From the NCBI GenBank assembly GCA_002332905.1, contig DDAM01000020.1, positions 70,593 to 134,592 of the forward strand: a DNA stretch of 64,000 nt, given 5' to 3'. Position numbers and translations under genes: made by a program. A model generated the notes under the pieces. That model was given only the letters and a program-made list of their open reading frames with translations, was not told where the DNA came from and ran no database searches. Every line of letters starts with the position of its first letter. Position 1 is the first letter of the stretch. Positions 42,402 through 50,749 of this stretch are shown here, in pieces. The stretch comes from Firmicutes bacterium UBA2058 (GTDB taxonomy: Bacteria; Bacillota; Clostridia; Tissierellales; Sedimentibacteraceae).

Positions 42402-43363
42402 TAGACTTCATCCTTTACCATATTAAAATCTTCAGTAGGAACATTTATGCCTTCTATTATTTCTTTAATTAATTTTTCTTGAATATTTTCATATGAGTAC
42501 GAAAAACCATTAGCAATAATTCTATGTGATAGAACATACTTACTTAAGTACTTAACATCATCAGGTAATACATATTCTCTGCCCTTTATTGCCGCATAAG
42601 CCTTTAGGCATTTATAAAATACTAAACTACCTCTTGGGCTTACACCAAGAAGTATTTGCTCATTATTTCTAGTTTTATTTACTATCTCTAGCATATACTT
42701 TAAAACAGTATCGTTGAATACAACATTATTAATTTCCTCTCGGCATTTTAATATTTCCTCACAATTAATTATAGGTTTAATTTCTTCTAAAGGATTTCTG
42801 CAACCATGATTTTTTATAAGATTTATTTCATTATCTAAGCTTGGATAGCCTAGTGACATTTTTATTGTAAATCTATCTAGCTGAGCTTCTGGCAATGGAA
42901 ATGTACCTGAGTTTTCTACAGGATTTTGAGTAGCTAATACTATAAATGGCTGATTTAAACTATATGTAACTCCATCAACAGATATTTGAGACTCAGCCAT
43001 TGCTTCAAGTAAACTTGATTGTGTTCTTGGTGCTGCACGATTTATCTCATCTGCTAATACAATTTGACTAAATAATGGCCCCTGCTTAAACTCAAATTCT
43101 CCCCTTTGCTGGTTGTAAAAATTTACTCCTATTAAATCAGATGGAAGTAAATCTGGAGTAAACTGAATTCTTTTAAATTCTGCTGAAATAGACTTTGATA
43201 TGGATTTTGCAAGCATAGTTTTACCTGTGCCTGGAACGTCCTCAAGCAAGACATGTCCAGAAACTAGCATTGTCATTAAAATTAACTCGACAGCTTCATC
43301 GCACCCAACCATAACTTTTGAAACGTTTTCTTTTAATTTGTTACTTAAACTATTAATTAACAT
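42401..43363 (-). CDS. MoxR-family AAA+ ATPase
   Basis: A 320-residue ATPase: Walker A LEDVPGTGKTMLAKSI (~42-50), Walker B VLADEINRAAPRTQSSLLEAM, sensor ATQNPVENSGTFPLPEAQLDRF and C-terminal VSPRGSLVFYKCLKAYA. Chaperone-like partner of the DUF58 protein. ATG 43363; the in-frame TTG at 43375 is in the TTGGAGG ribosome site. Confidence 0.93.
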   Translation of the reverse strand: MLINSLSNKLKENVSKVMVGCDEAVELILMTMLVSGHVLLEDVPGTGKTMLAKSISKSISAEFKRIQFTPDLLPSDLIGVNFYNQQRGEFEFKQGPLFSQIVLADEINRAAPRTQSSLLEAMAESQISVDGVTYSLNQPFIVLATQNPVENSGTFPLPEAQLDRFTIKMSLGYPSLDNEINLIKNHGCRNPLEEIKPIINCEEILKCREEINNVVFNDTVLKYMLEIVNKTRNNEQILLGVSPRGSLVFYKCLKAYAAIKGREYVLPDDVKYLSKYVLSHRIIANGFSYSYENIQEKLIKEIIEGINVPTEDFNMVKDEV

Positions 43364-43471
43364 AAACCCCTCCAATTAATATAAATTTTGTAAATATAGC
43401 AAATTTCGCCAATAAAATATTATAGCATAACAGATCTAATAAGTAAATATTTTTTACCTTTAAATAAAAAA

Positions 43472-43521
43472 GTGAACTACGTTCACATTAAAAAAGTTTA
43501 TACCAATCTATTGATATAAAC
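43472..43521 (-). terminator. Double terminator at the end of the electron-transfer operon
   Basis: Two hairpins on the minus strand after fmnB: GTTTATA...TATAAAC (43496-43521) followed by TTTTTTA, then GTGAAC-GTA-GTTCAC (43472-43486) followed by TTTTTTATTT. Confidence 0.85.
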
Positions 43522-43540
43522 CTTTGTTTTTATTAATATT

Positions 43541-44587
43541 TTATTTAACTTTATCAGCAATATAATCTTTAAAGTTTTCTGTCAATTTTACACTTTCATC
43601 TTCAAAAATCCATATTGCTTCAACATTTTCATATTTACTGACTAATTTAAGTCCTTCTTCATATGGTAAATTGTATATAGCAGTAGACAGTACGTCAGCT
43701 AAACCTGAATCTTCACAAATAACTGATACAGCATCAAAATAATTTGATGGCATTAAAGTATCTTTATTGATAATATGGTGATAATTTACACCATCAACTG
43801 TAAAATATCGCTGATAATTACCACTAGATACTAAAGATTCGTTTTCAAGTAGAATTTTATAGATATAAGGTTTTTTATTATCCATCTTAGGATTTTGAAG
43901 ACCTACATTCCACTTTTTATTGTCTGGTTTAGGTCCTATAGAGCAAACATTTCCGCCGACGTTTAATAAAACAGATTTAAATCCTCTTTCCTTAGCACTA
44001 TCTGCAACTCTTTGTACTGCGTAACCCTTAGCAATTGCACCAACATCAAGACGCATTTTTTCATCCTCTAAATATACAGTTTGATTTTCTTCATCTATAA
44101 TAAGCTTTGAAATGTCAGTATGCTTAGATGCTTCTTCTAGCATGTCCATAGGTGGAATTTGAGCATTTTCAGTATCATCGATGCTTTTTTCTCTATAGTC
44201 ATGCCATATATTCAATACACTTCCAAAAGCAATATTTACATATCCATTAGTTTCTTCATACATTTTTTTTGAAAGCACTAATAAATCAATAATTTTCTTA
44301 TCAACCTTAACGGGTTTAATACCAGCATTATCATTTATAGTTTTAATGTTATTAATACCCTCATAATCATTATAAATATCATATAGCTTATGATATACAT
44401 CTAAATCATCATGAATAAACTGTACTTTTTCTTTAAAGCTTTCTTCGCTTTCATCATATCCAACAATTTGAGTAACTGTATCAAATAAATTTAAAAATTC
44501 GGCTTGATACTTAGTCAGTCCTTGTGAACTGCAACCAACAAACAATAAACATAAAATGAAAATCAAAATAATAAGTTTTTTATTCAA
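43541..44587 (-). CDS. fmnB: FMN transferase lipoprotein (ApbE/FmnB)
   Basis: A 348-residue exported flavin transferase that links FMN from FAD to Thr/Ser of partner proteins. Signal peptide with lipobox FVGC, then ApbE motifs: LDVGAIAKGYAVQ, VLLNVGGNVCSIG, HHIINKDTLMPSNYFDAVSV with DSGLADVLSTA for magnesium/FAD binding. Translation is taken from TTG 44587 behind GGGGTG, which gives a clean signal peptide; the frame opens at 44635 without one. It is the last gene of a Listeria-type extracellular electron transfer operon and should flavinylate PplA. Confidence 0.92.
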   Translation of the reverse strand: MNKKLIILIFILCLLFVGCSSQGLTKYQAEFLNLFDTVTQIVGYDESEESFKEKVQFIHDDLDVYHKLYDIYNDYEGINNIKTINDNAGIKPVKVDKKIIDLLVLSKKMYEETNGYVNIAFGSVLNIWHDYREKSIDDTENAQIPPMDMLEEASKHTDISKLIIDEENQTVYLEDEKMRLDVGAIAKGYAVQRVADSAKERGFKSVLLNVGGNVCSIGPKPDNKKWNVGLQNPKMDNKKPYIYKILLENESLVSSGNYQRYFTVDGVNYHHIINKDTLMPSNYFDAVSVICEDSGLADVLSTAIYNLPYEEGLKLVSKYENVEAIWIFEDESVKLTENFKDYIADKVK

Positions 44588-44612
44588 TGTTTTACACCCC
44601 AATAAGAATGAA

Positions 44613-44632
44613 AGTGCTACAAAAGTAGCACT
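44613..44632 (-). terminator. Intra-operon hairpin between pplA and fmnB
   Basis: AGTGCTAC-TTTT-GTAGCACT, perfect 8-bp stem, followed on the minus strand by TTCATTC. A weak U tract suggests partial termination or 3' protection of the pplA message. Confidence 0.55.
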
Positions 44633-44666
44633 CAAATTTAATAATAATAAACAAATATTTTATTTA

Positions 44667-45752
44667 TTATTTAGCAGAATTAATAGCTTTTTCTACAATT
44701 ACTATCATATCTTCTATAGTAACTGAAACTGAAGCAGCTAACTCTGCATCTGTAGCTTTACCTTCTGATATAGCAATTCCTTTTACTTCATCTACTGTTT
44801 TACCAGTTACATATTTAGCAAAAGCAGCAGCTTGTTCATTCCACTCTTTACCTATTTTTGATGCTTTAGCCATGCCATATTCAGCACCTAATTCGTTTTT
44901 AGTCTTAACTTCTTGAGCTAAATCAGTTGTTATTTTACCTGCTGCATCAAATTTTACTGTTCCCTGTGATGCGTCTATTATACAGCTTGTTATTTTTCCA
45001 TCAGCATTAGTTGTTACAGCTGTGTAGTAAGAATAAGCTTGTGCTTGACCTTCATTTCCATCAGCAGCATCTTTAGATTTTGACATATTAGTTGCAATAC
45101 CAAGACCTAATTTATCTCCAGTTTTAGCTCCCATATCTTGAGCATTTGTAACTGCTCTTTCTATAGCATCAATGTAACCAGTTATGCTAACTGTAACTGA
45201 AGCAGCTAAATCTGCATCTGTAGGTTTTCCTTCCTTTACAGCTATACCTTTAACTTCTTCTACAGTTTTACCAACTACATAATTAGCTAAAAAAGCTGCT
45301 TGTTCATTCCATTCTTTACCAATTTTTGATGCTTTAGCCATACCATATTCAGCACCTAATTCGTTTTTAGATTTGAACTCAGTAGCTAAATCTGTAACTA
45401 ATTTTCCTTCTTTAGAGAAATTCATTTTAGTTTGAGCTGCATCAATGATACACTCTACTATTTTTCCTTCTCCATCAACTGTAACAGCTACAACTGTAGA
45501 ATCAACTTGAGCTAATCCATCAGCCTCACCAGCATCCTTTGACTTTCCTAGTGATGTTATAACAGCTAAACCTGTTTTTAAGCCTTTAGTTTCAGGTGTT
45601 GTATTCTCTCCACTTGGTTTTTCATTATCTGTAGCAGGTTTTTCATCAACCTTGCCTTCATTAGCTGAATCCTTAGGTAAGTTAGAAGTACATCCAACTA
45701 ACATAAGTATAGCAAGTACTAAACTTAAAGCTAATAATAATTTTTTGTTCAT
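44667..45752 (-). CDS. pplA: Flavinylated electron-transfer lipoprotein (PplA-like)
   Basis: A 361-residue surface lipoprotein, lipobox VGC (Cys21), acidic/Pro-rich linker to ~55, then two direct repeats of ~150 residues. A 25-residue block (129-153 and 285-309, around ELGAEYGMAKASKIGKEW) is identical in both. Each repeat ends in DA(D/E)LAAS (179-185 and 335-341), where the final Ser aligns with the FMN-accepting residue of the D-x-x-S/T-G-A-S/T motif (inference). In Listeria, PplA is the extracellular flavoprotein that takes electrons from the membrane. Start ATG 45752; TTG 45764 is in the ribosome site. Confidence 0.88.
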   Translation of the reverse strand: MNKKLLLALSLVLAILMLVGCTSNLPKDSANEGKVDEKPATDNEKPSGENTTPETKGLKTGLAVITSLGKSKDAGEADGLAQVDSTVVAVTVDGEGKIVECIIDAAQTKMNFSKEGKLVTDLATEFKSKNELGAEYGMAKASKIGKEWNEQAAFLANYVVGKTVEEVKGIAVKEGKPTDADLAASVTVSITGYIDAIERAVTNAQDMGAKTGDKLGLGIATNMSKSKDAADGNEGQAQAYSYYTAVTTNADGKITSCIIDASQGTVKFDAAGKITTDLAQEVKTKNELGAEYGMAKASKIGKEWNEQAAAFAKYVTGKTVDEVKGIAISEGKATDAELAASVSVTIEDMIVIVEKAINSAK

Positions 45753-45785
45753 TGTTTCCTCCAAAATAAATAAATTTTAAATTTT

Positions 45786-46331
45786 TTATTTATAACCTAG
45801 TCCTTTAAGAGCAGGTAAAATAAACTTTAATAGTGTTGATGTTACAAGTCCTGCTATAACACCAAATATAAGCAAAGCAGGCAAGTAAAACCATAAATTC
45901 ATACCTACATAAATAAGCGATATTGCAGCGTATTGACCTATATTGAAAAAAACTGCTCCAAAAATGCTTAGAATTAAATATGAAATTTTATCTTTAAATA
46001 TAGATAAAAGAATAATCATTATTAATATAGAAAACATACCACCTGTAAGACTTAATAAACCAGCCATAGCACCTCTAGTTATAACGGCAAATAATGCTTT
46101 TAATATAACTAAGGTAAATGCAGTAGATTTTCCTAAGAAAAATAAGGAATACATTACAACTATATTTGCAAGTCCAAATTTAATACCAGGAACTGGTATT
46201 GGTACTGAGGGTATTAAGCTCTCAACTATTGATAAGACTAACGCTACAGCAAAAAGAATTGCTGTTAGAATAACCTTCTTAGTTTTACTCATGCTCATAA
46301 CATCTATTCTATAATCATTTTGAGTGCTCAT
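45786..46331 (-). CDS. eetB: Membrane protein EetB (Gx transporter / heptaprenyl diphosphate synthase component I family)
   Basis: A 181-residue protein with five to six hydrophobic segments and the family pattern ALVLSIVESLIPSVPIPVPGIKFGLANIVVMYSLFFLG, ECF-S-like. In the Listeria extracellular electron transfer locus this family is EetB, needed for electron export though its exact job is unclear. AGGAGG precedes ATG 46331; a 12-nt gap separates it from eetA. Confidence 0.88.
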   Translation of the reverse strand: MSTQNDYRIDVMSMSKTKKVILTAILFAVALVLSIVESLIPSVPIPVPGIKFGLANIVVMYSLFFLGKSTAFTLVILKALFAVITRGAMAGLLSLTGGMFSILIMIILLSIFKDKISYLILSIFGAVFFNIGQYAAISLIYVGMNLWFYLPALLIFGVIAGLVTSTLLKFILPALKGLGYK

Positions 46332-46342
46332 GTAATACCTCC

Positions 46343-46735
46343 TCACTTTCTTACAATTATATCAACATCATTATCATCTGTATCTTTTACTGGAACAATT
46401 TTCAATATAACCTTATTAGGCAGACATGCAGCACTAGAACCAATGTGTCTTAATTTTCCACTTTTGATACATACCTTATCAGGACAATCTGACTCTTCAA
46501 ATCTTATAGAACCATCCTCATACAAATGAAAAACTACATTTTCATTTTGAGGTAATTTAAATATTCTATCTTCATTTTTATTGAGCATAACTGTCAACAC
46601 AAGTTCTGATTCATAGTATATTTCTGCCTTTGTCGCACCCTTATCAGACTGCATATTATATACAAAATAAAAAATGCAGGCAGTTAATAATATTACAGCA
46701 ATAATTATAAAATCTCTCTTTTTTATAAACTTCAT
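46343..46735 (-). CDS. eetA: NusG-domain-II protein EetA
   Basis: A 130-residue protein with one N-terminal membrane helix (about 8-27) and an extracytoplasmic NusG domain II-like fold with CPDKVCIKSGKLRHIGSSAACLPNKVIL, three cysteines typical of the family. Corresponds to EetA of the Listeria locus. Its ATG overlaps the stop of dmkA (TAATG), so translation is coupled. Confidence 0.88.
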   Translation of the reverse strand: MKFIKKRDFIIIAVILLTACIFYFVYNMQSDKGATKAEIYYESELVLTVMLNKNEDRIFKLPQNENVVFHLYEDGSIRFEESDCPDKVCIKSGKLRHIGSSAACLPNKVILKIVPVKDTDDNDVDIIVRK

Positions 46736-47649
46736 TATCCTATCAACCCACTTATAAAGATTGTTAAAACATTAGCACTCATTATTATGATAAAATTCTT
46801 TATAGCACATATAAAAGTCGACGATTTCTCTTGTTTTTGTAAAAAACACTTAATATTTTTATGCACTGGTATAATTGAAATTAAAAACAATAAATATATA
46901 GGTGGTAGAATTTTAAAAGCTACCATAATTATAGCTACTGCATAAATAATATAATATAAAAATCCGAACAGCCATAAAGCTTTTTTGCCAATGTAATATG
47001 GTAAAGTATACCTTTTAACCAGTATATCTCTATCTAAATCACAAATATTGTTAGCTAACATAATATTTGCAGTAGTACATACTGGTGCCACTGATAATAA
47101 AATAACAGCAGCAATTGGTACAAGGTTTATGCTTAAAAGCACTTTAGTATCTATAATTTGTAAATCAACATAAGTACCCTTAGGCATATTAATATATAAT
47201 AAAATAAACGGAATAATCAACCCATAAAATATACCAGAAAAAATCTCTCCTATAGGTTGCCTTGATATTGGTATTGGTCCATAAGTGTAAAACACACCGC
47301 ATAAAAAGCAAAGACCACCTAAAATTAAAACTACAATATCAGTACACCAAGCTAAATACAAACCTAAGGCTACACTAATACTAAACATAACAATAATTAT
47401 TATTAAAGCTGTTTTTCTATTAAATTGTAAAACTTGAGTATTTGTTTTAGTATCAATATAATTATTAATAGCTGTAGTAGTTAAGTCAAAAAGAAACATC
47501 GATAGAAAAAATATAGTTGTTAACTCAATATTTATTGATTGCTTTATATAAAATAAATAAGCAAGCGTCATAATAAAAGTTAACACACTTGTTATCTTTG
47601 TTATTATTTCAACGTAACTAAAAAATCTTTTCAATATATTATTTTTCAT
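46735..47649 (-). CDS. dmkA: UbiA-family prenyltransferase DmkA (demethylmenaquinone synthesis)
   Basis: A 304-residue membrane prenyltransferase with eight to nine helices. The two Asp-rich motifs are NYIDTKTNT and NNICDLDRDILVKRYTLP, the latter with the usual DxxxD. It joins a polyprenyl chain to 1,4-dihydroxy-2-naphthoate or a similar acceptor to make the quinone used by Ndh2. Overlaps the end of dmkB by 11 nt. Confidence 0.9.
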   Translation of the reverse strand: MKNNILKRFFSYVEIITKITSVLTFIMTLAYLFYIKQSINIELTTIFFLSMFLFDLTTTAINNYIDTKTNTQVLQFNRKTALIIIIVMFSISVALGLYLAWCTDIVVLILGGLCFLCGVFYTYGPIPISRQPIGEIFSGIFYGLIIPFILLYINMPKGTYVDLQIIDTKVLLSINLVPIAAVILLSVAPVCTTANIMLANNICDLDRDILVKRYTLPYYIGKKALWLFGFLYYIIYAVAIIMVAFKILPPIYLLFLISIIPVHKNIKCFLQKQEKSSTFICAIKNFIIIMSANVLTIFISGLIG

Positions 47650-48682
47650 TTACTAAATTCTTTTTTTCCTTATTTTTTTTTAAACCAAAAAAAGCTTTGT
47701 CTAAAATTGATACTAACTGAGATTTCTTTTCATATGATAAATCCATTGAAGACATAGTTTTCATAAACTTATCATAATACTTCTTAGATATCATTTTTGT
47801 AAAGTCAAGTCCGCCAGCTTTAAATACGGCCTTATTCAACTCTTGTCTTGTTAGCAAACCTTCTTTAGCTTTATTTTTAACATCTGGGTTATTGTAAAAT
47901 GTATATATAAGCGGCAATGTAATAACACCTTGTTCATAATCAGATTGCACATTTTTTTTAGCAGTTAACTCATCAACTTCAAAGTCTATACAATCATCTG
48001 TCAATTGAAATATCATGCCAACATATTTTCCTAATTGACGATATTTATTCAATACTGCTTTTTCTTTTTCAAACAAAATTGCACCACCATAAAAAGATGC
48101 TTCAAACAATGCTGCTGTTTTACCATTAATAATACTTAAATAACGATAAAAAGATAAATCCATATTTCCATTATTTAAATGTTGTCTCAATTCACCCATG
48201 CATATTTGATCAATATAACTAGGTAGTTCAAAGTTTAAAAACTCATCTCTATTTTTAATTGAGGTAACAAGTCTAAGAGCAGTAGCCAACAAGTAATCTC
48301 CACAAATTACAGCTGTCTTTTTTCCATACTTTTTTTGTAGTGTAATTACTCCTCTTCGTAAAGATGCATCATCCATGACATCATCATGAACTAGGGTTGC
48401 TAAGTGCAGTATTTCAATTGCAGAAGCGAATGCTACAGCATTTTGATTTATTTTATTATTGCTATCCATTGCACATACAAGCAAAGCCCACGCTCTAATA
48501 AATTTTCCCCTACTTTTTATTAAATGCTGTGTATATGTTCTAATAATAAATGGAGCGGTAGACAAAACCTTGTCTACCGTATTTTTAGTTTGTTCAAATG
48601 CGACATCAAGAGTGAGTAATTCGCTAGAGTTTAAAAACTCTGAGTTTTTAAACTCTGTCTTCTTAGTGTCTAAATTAGTCAT
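47639..48682 (-). CDS. dmkB: Polyprenyl diphosphate synthase DmkB
   Basis: A 347-residue trans-isoprenyl diphosphate synthase. First Asp-rich motif LVHDDVMDDASLRRG, second FQLTDDCIDFEVDE, with GKFIRAW near the N-terminus. Makes the side chain used by DmkA. ATG 48682 lies after AGAGGTGG; it overlaps the end of ndh2 by 8 nt. Confidence 0.92.
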   Translation of the reverse strand: MTNLDTKKTEFKNSEFLNSSELLTLDVAFEQTKNTVDKVLSTAPFIIRTYTQHLIKSRGKFIRAWALLVCAMDSNNKINQNAVAFASAIEILHLATLVHDDVMDDASLRRGVITLQKKYGKKTAVICGDYLLATALRLVTSIKNRDEFLNFELPSYIDQICMGELRQHLNNGNMDLSFYRYLSIINGKTAALFEASFYGGAILFEKEKAVLNKYRQLGKYVGMIFQLTDDCIDFEVDELTAKKNVQSDYEQGVITLPLIYTFYNNPDVKNKAKEGLLTRQELNKAVFKAGGLDFTKMISKKYYDKFMKTMSSMDLSYEKKSQLVSILDKAFFGLKKNKEKKNLVNEK

Positions 48683-50648
48683 TGTAAATATACCACCTCT
48701 TAACAAACGGCACTTTTTTCCATAGTTTCTTTAAACAAGGCATTACATAATAATCTAATCCTAGTGTTCTTCCTCCACCAATTAGCACTGCAAGACCTGC
48801 AAAAATCATCCAGAAAGTATTTAAATATAATCCTGTTGTACATACAAACATTACCTGCAATACTAAAGATACGCCTGAAGAAAGAGTAGTAAATAGTCCG
48901 CCTATTAATGCAAGTCCGATTAATATTTCAATAACAACTATAGAAATTTGCATAAATACCTGTATTTGATCACCTGATAATATAACATTGTCTACAAACC
49001 AGTTCATTAAAGGAACATCTAATTTAAAAGCATAATCTGCTAATTTTGATTCAGCTATTGCTTTACCACTAACAAACATTGCATCAAATAATCCCATAAT
49101 GTTAAAGCTAAATATTGCAGTTCCTGTAGAAGCAACAGCATCTACAGCACCAGTAGCTCCAGCAGCAGCATCTATGGCAGCAGTTGCACCAGCAGCAGCA
49201 TCAGTTACTCCGTATATTATACCATTAAACCAAGCACTTGCTCCACCAAAGAAGCCAGCTAATTTAGGAGATGCCATCCAGCCTTCAGCAATTTTTAATA
49301 TACCTTCAAACAACCAAACAGCACCAAGCCAAACTCTTAATGGTACAAGTAAAAAGCTTGGAGTTCTATTTGAGAAATGTCCTCCTACAAAGCTTCTACA
49401 ATTTCTAACTGTAAAAAACTCATGTCTTATATAACTAAAAACTTTATTCCATCCAAGAACTTGAATGAAGTAAATTATATTAATAAAATGTTTAGCAAAC
49501 ATCGCTAAAAACGATGGTAGGTTAAACATAAGTTTTGGCAATCCTACTCTTGCTACTCCGTAACGACCACCTACACATACCATTACACCATGGAATGATG
49601 GTTTGTATTCTTCCATTTCTTTTTTACCAGTTATGGCACTAATTATATTATGTGCAGCAGTATGAGCACTTTGCTCACAGTTCTCAACCATTTGTGGAAC
49701 TGGCATAGTCTCACCTTCTGGTATATACATCATATTATCCCCAACAACATAAACTTCTTTACGATCTAGAGTTCTTAAAAATTTATCAACCTTTATACGA
49801 CCTCTACCTGCTGATTCTAATACTTCAGATGCATTTTTAGTAACATCAGAGCTTTCAATACCCGCAGTCCATACAACTGTTCCAGCAACATGTTTTGTTA
49901 CATTATCACCTGATTTAAGTTCAATAAAGTCTTCTCCAATACCTACAACACCAGTATTTAATTTAACTGTTACACCCATCTTAGTAAGTCTTTTTTCAAC
50001 TTTATCTGATAATTTTTCAGGTAAAATGGGAACTGCTCTAGGTAATACGTCAACATCATAAATTGATACATGATCTCTATCAATTTCATATTGATCACAT
50101 AATATAGGTGCGTACTCAGCTATTTCACCAGCAAGCTCTACTCCTGTAAACCCAGCACCTACAATATAAAACGTTAATAATTTCCTTTTTTTGTCGATAT
50201 TTCTTTCACAAGCAGCTGATCGAAACATTTCATGAATTCTATCTTTAAGAATTACGGCATCCTCATATGACCATAATTTATATGAAAACTCTTCAGCACC
50301 TTTTGTTCCAAAATATGTAGGTTTGGAACCTGCAGCTAGTACCAAATAATCGTATGAATAAGTTTTTTCTTCACCTATAACTTTTTTTGTATCAAAGTCT
50401 ATTTTTGTAATATTATCCATTATTACATTAACTTTTCTTCCAGCGAAAACCTTTTTCAAACTGATACGAATACTATCTTCCTCTACCCTATTAGCAGCAA
50501 CCTCATGTAGTTCAGTAAGCATTGTGTGGAATGGATTCTTATCAATAATTGAAATGTTAATATCTTCGTGCTTTTTCAATTTTTTTTCGAGTTTTTTCGC
50601 AGTTAATATTCCTGCATAACCAGCACCTATAACAACTATGTTTTTCAA
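48675..50648 (-). CDS. ndh2: Type II NADH dehydrogenase with C-terminal DoxX-like membrane domain (Ndh2)
   Basis: A 657-residue fusion: NDH-2 flavoprotein (1-~400; FAD motif VVIGAGYAGILTAKKL, NAD motif FYIVGAGFTGVELAGE, VYVVGDNMMY) and, from ~425, a DoxX-like domain of four helices. This architecture is that of Ndh2 in Listeria extracellular electron transfer, which passes electrons from NADH to demethylmenaquinone. The long loop after the first DoxX helix contains two DAAAGAT motifs (483-489, 493-499) that resemble FMN attachment sites. Starts with TTG behind GGGGAG. First gene of the operon, downstream of a Crp-type box. Confidence 0.92.
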   Translation of the reverse strand: MKNIVVIGAGYAGILTAKKLEKKLKKHEDINISIIDKNPFHTMLTELHEVAANRVEEDSIRISLKKVFAGRKVNVIMDNITKIDFDTKKVIGEEKTYSYDYLVLAAGSKPTYFGTKGAEEFSYKLWSYEDAVILKDRIHEMFRSAACERNIDKKRKLLTFYIVGAGFTGVELAGEIAEYAPILCDQYEIDRDHVSIYDVDVLPRAVPILPEKLSDKVEKRLTKMGVTVKLNTGVVGIGEDFIELKSGDNVTKHVAGTVVWTAGIESSDVTKNASEVLESAGRGRIKVDKFLRTLDRKEVYVVGDNMMYIPEGETMPVPQMVENCEQSAHTAAHNIISAITGKKEMEEYKPSFHGVMVCVGGRYGVARVGLPKLMFNLPSFLAMFAKHFINIIYFIQVLGWNKVFSYIRHEFFTVRNCRSFVGGHFSNRTPSFLLVPLRVWLGAVWLFEGILKIAEGWMASPKLAGFFGGASAWFNGIIYGVTDAAAGATAAIDAAAGATGAVDAVASTGTAIFSFNIMGLFDAMFVSGKAIAESKLADYAFKLDVPLMNWFVDNVILSGDQIQVFMQISIVVIEILIGLALIGGLFTTLSSGVSLVLQVMFVCTTGLYLNTFWMIFAGLAVLIGGGRTLGLDYYVMPCLKKLWKKVPFVKRWYIYND

Positions 50649-50691
50649 CGCACTCTCCCCTTCATAATTGAATAAAAATATTTATAGTATT

Positions 50692-50735
50692 ATTATAATA
50701 CATAAATAAAAAATAGTCTGTGACATAAATCACAG
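50692..50735 (-). promoter_or_regulatory. Crp/Fnr-regulated promoter of the ndh2 operon
   Basis: CTGTGA-CATAAA-TCACAG (50718-50735) is a perfect Crp-type palindrome. TATAAT on the minus strand is at 50697-50692, placing the start near 50685 and the box centre at -41.5, the class II activator position. The -35 place reads CAGACT, far from TTGACA, as expected for an activator-dependent promoter. Confidence 0.8.
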
Positions 50736-50749
50736 AACTAAAAAAAATA

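Noticed and set aside
49099..49434. 111-codon plus-strand frame, Ala/Pro-rich
   Set aside because: Antisense shadow of the Ala-rich loop of Ndh2.
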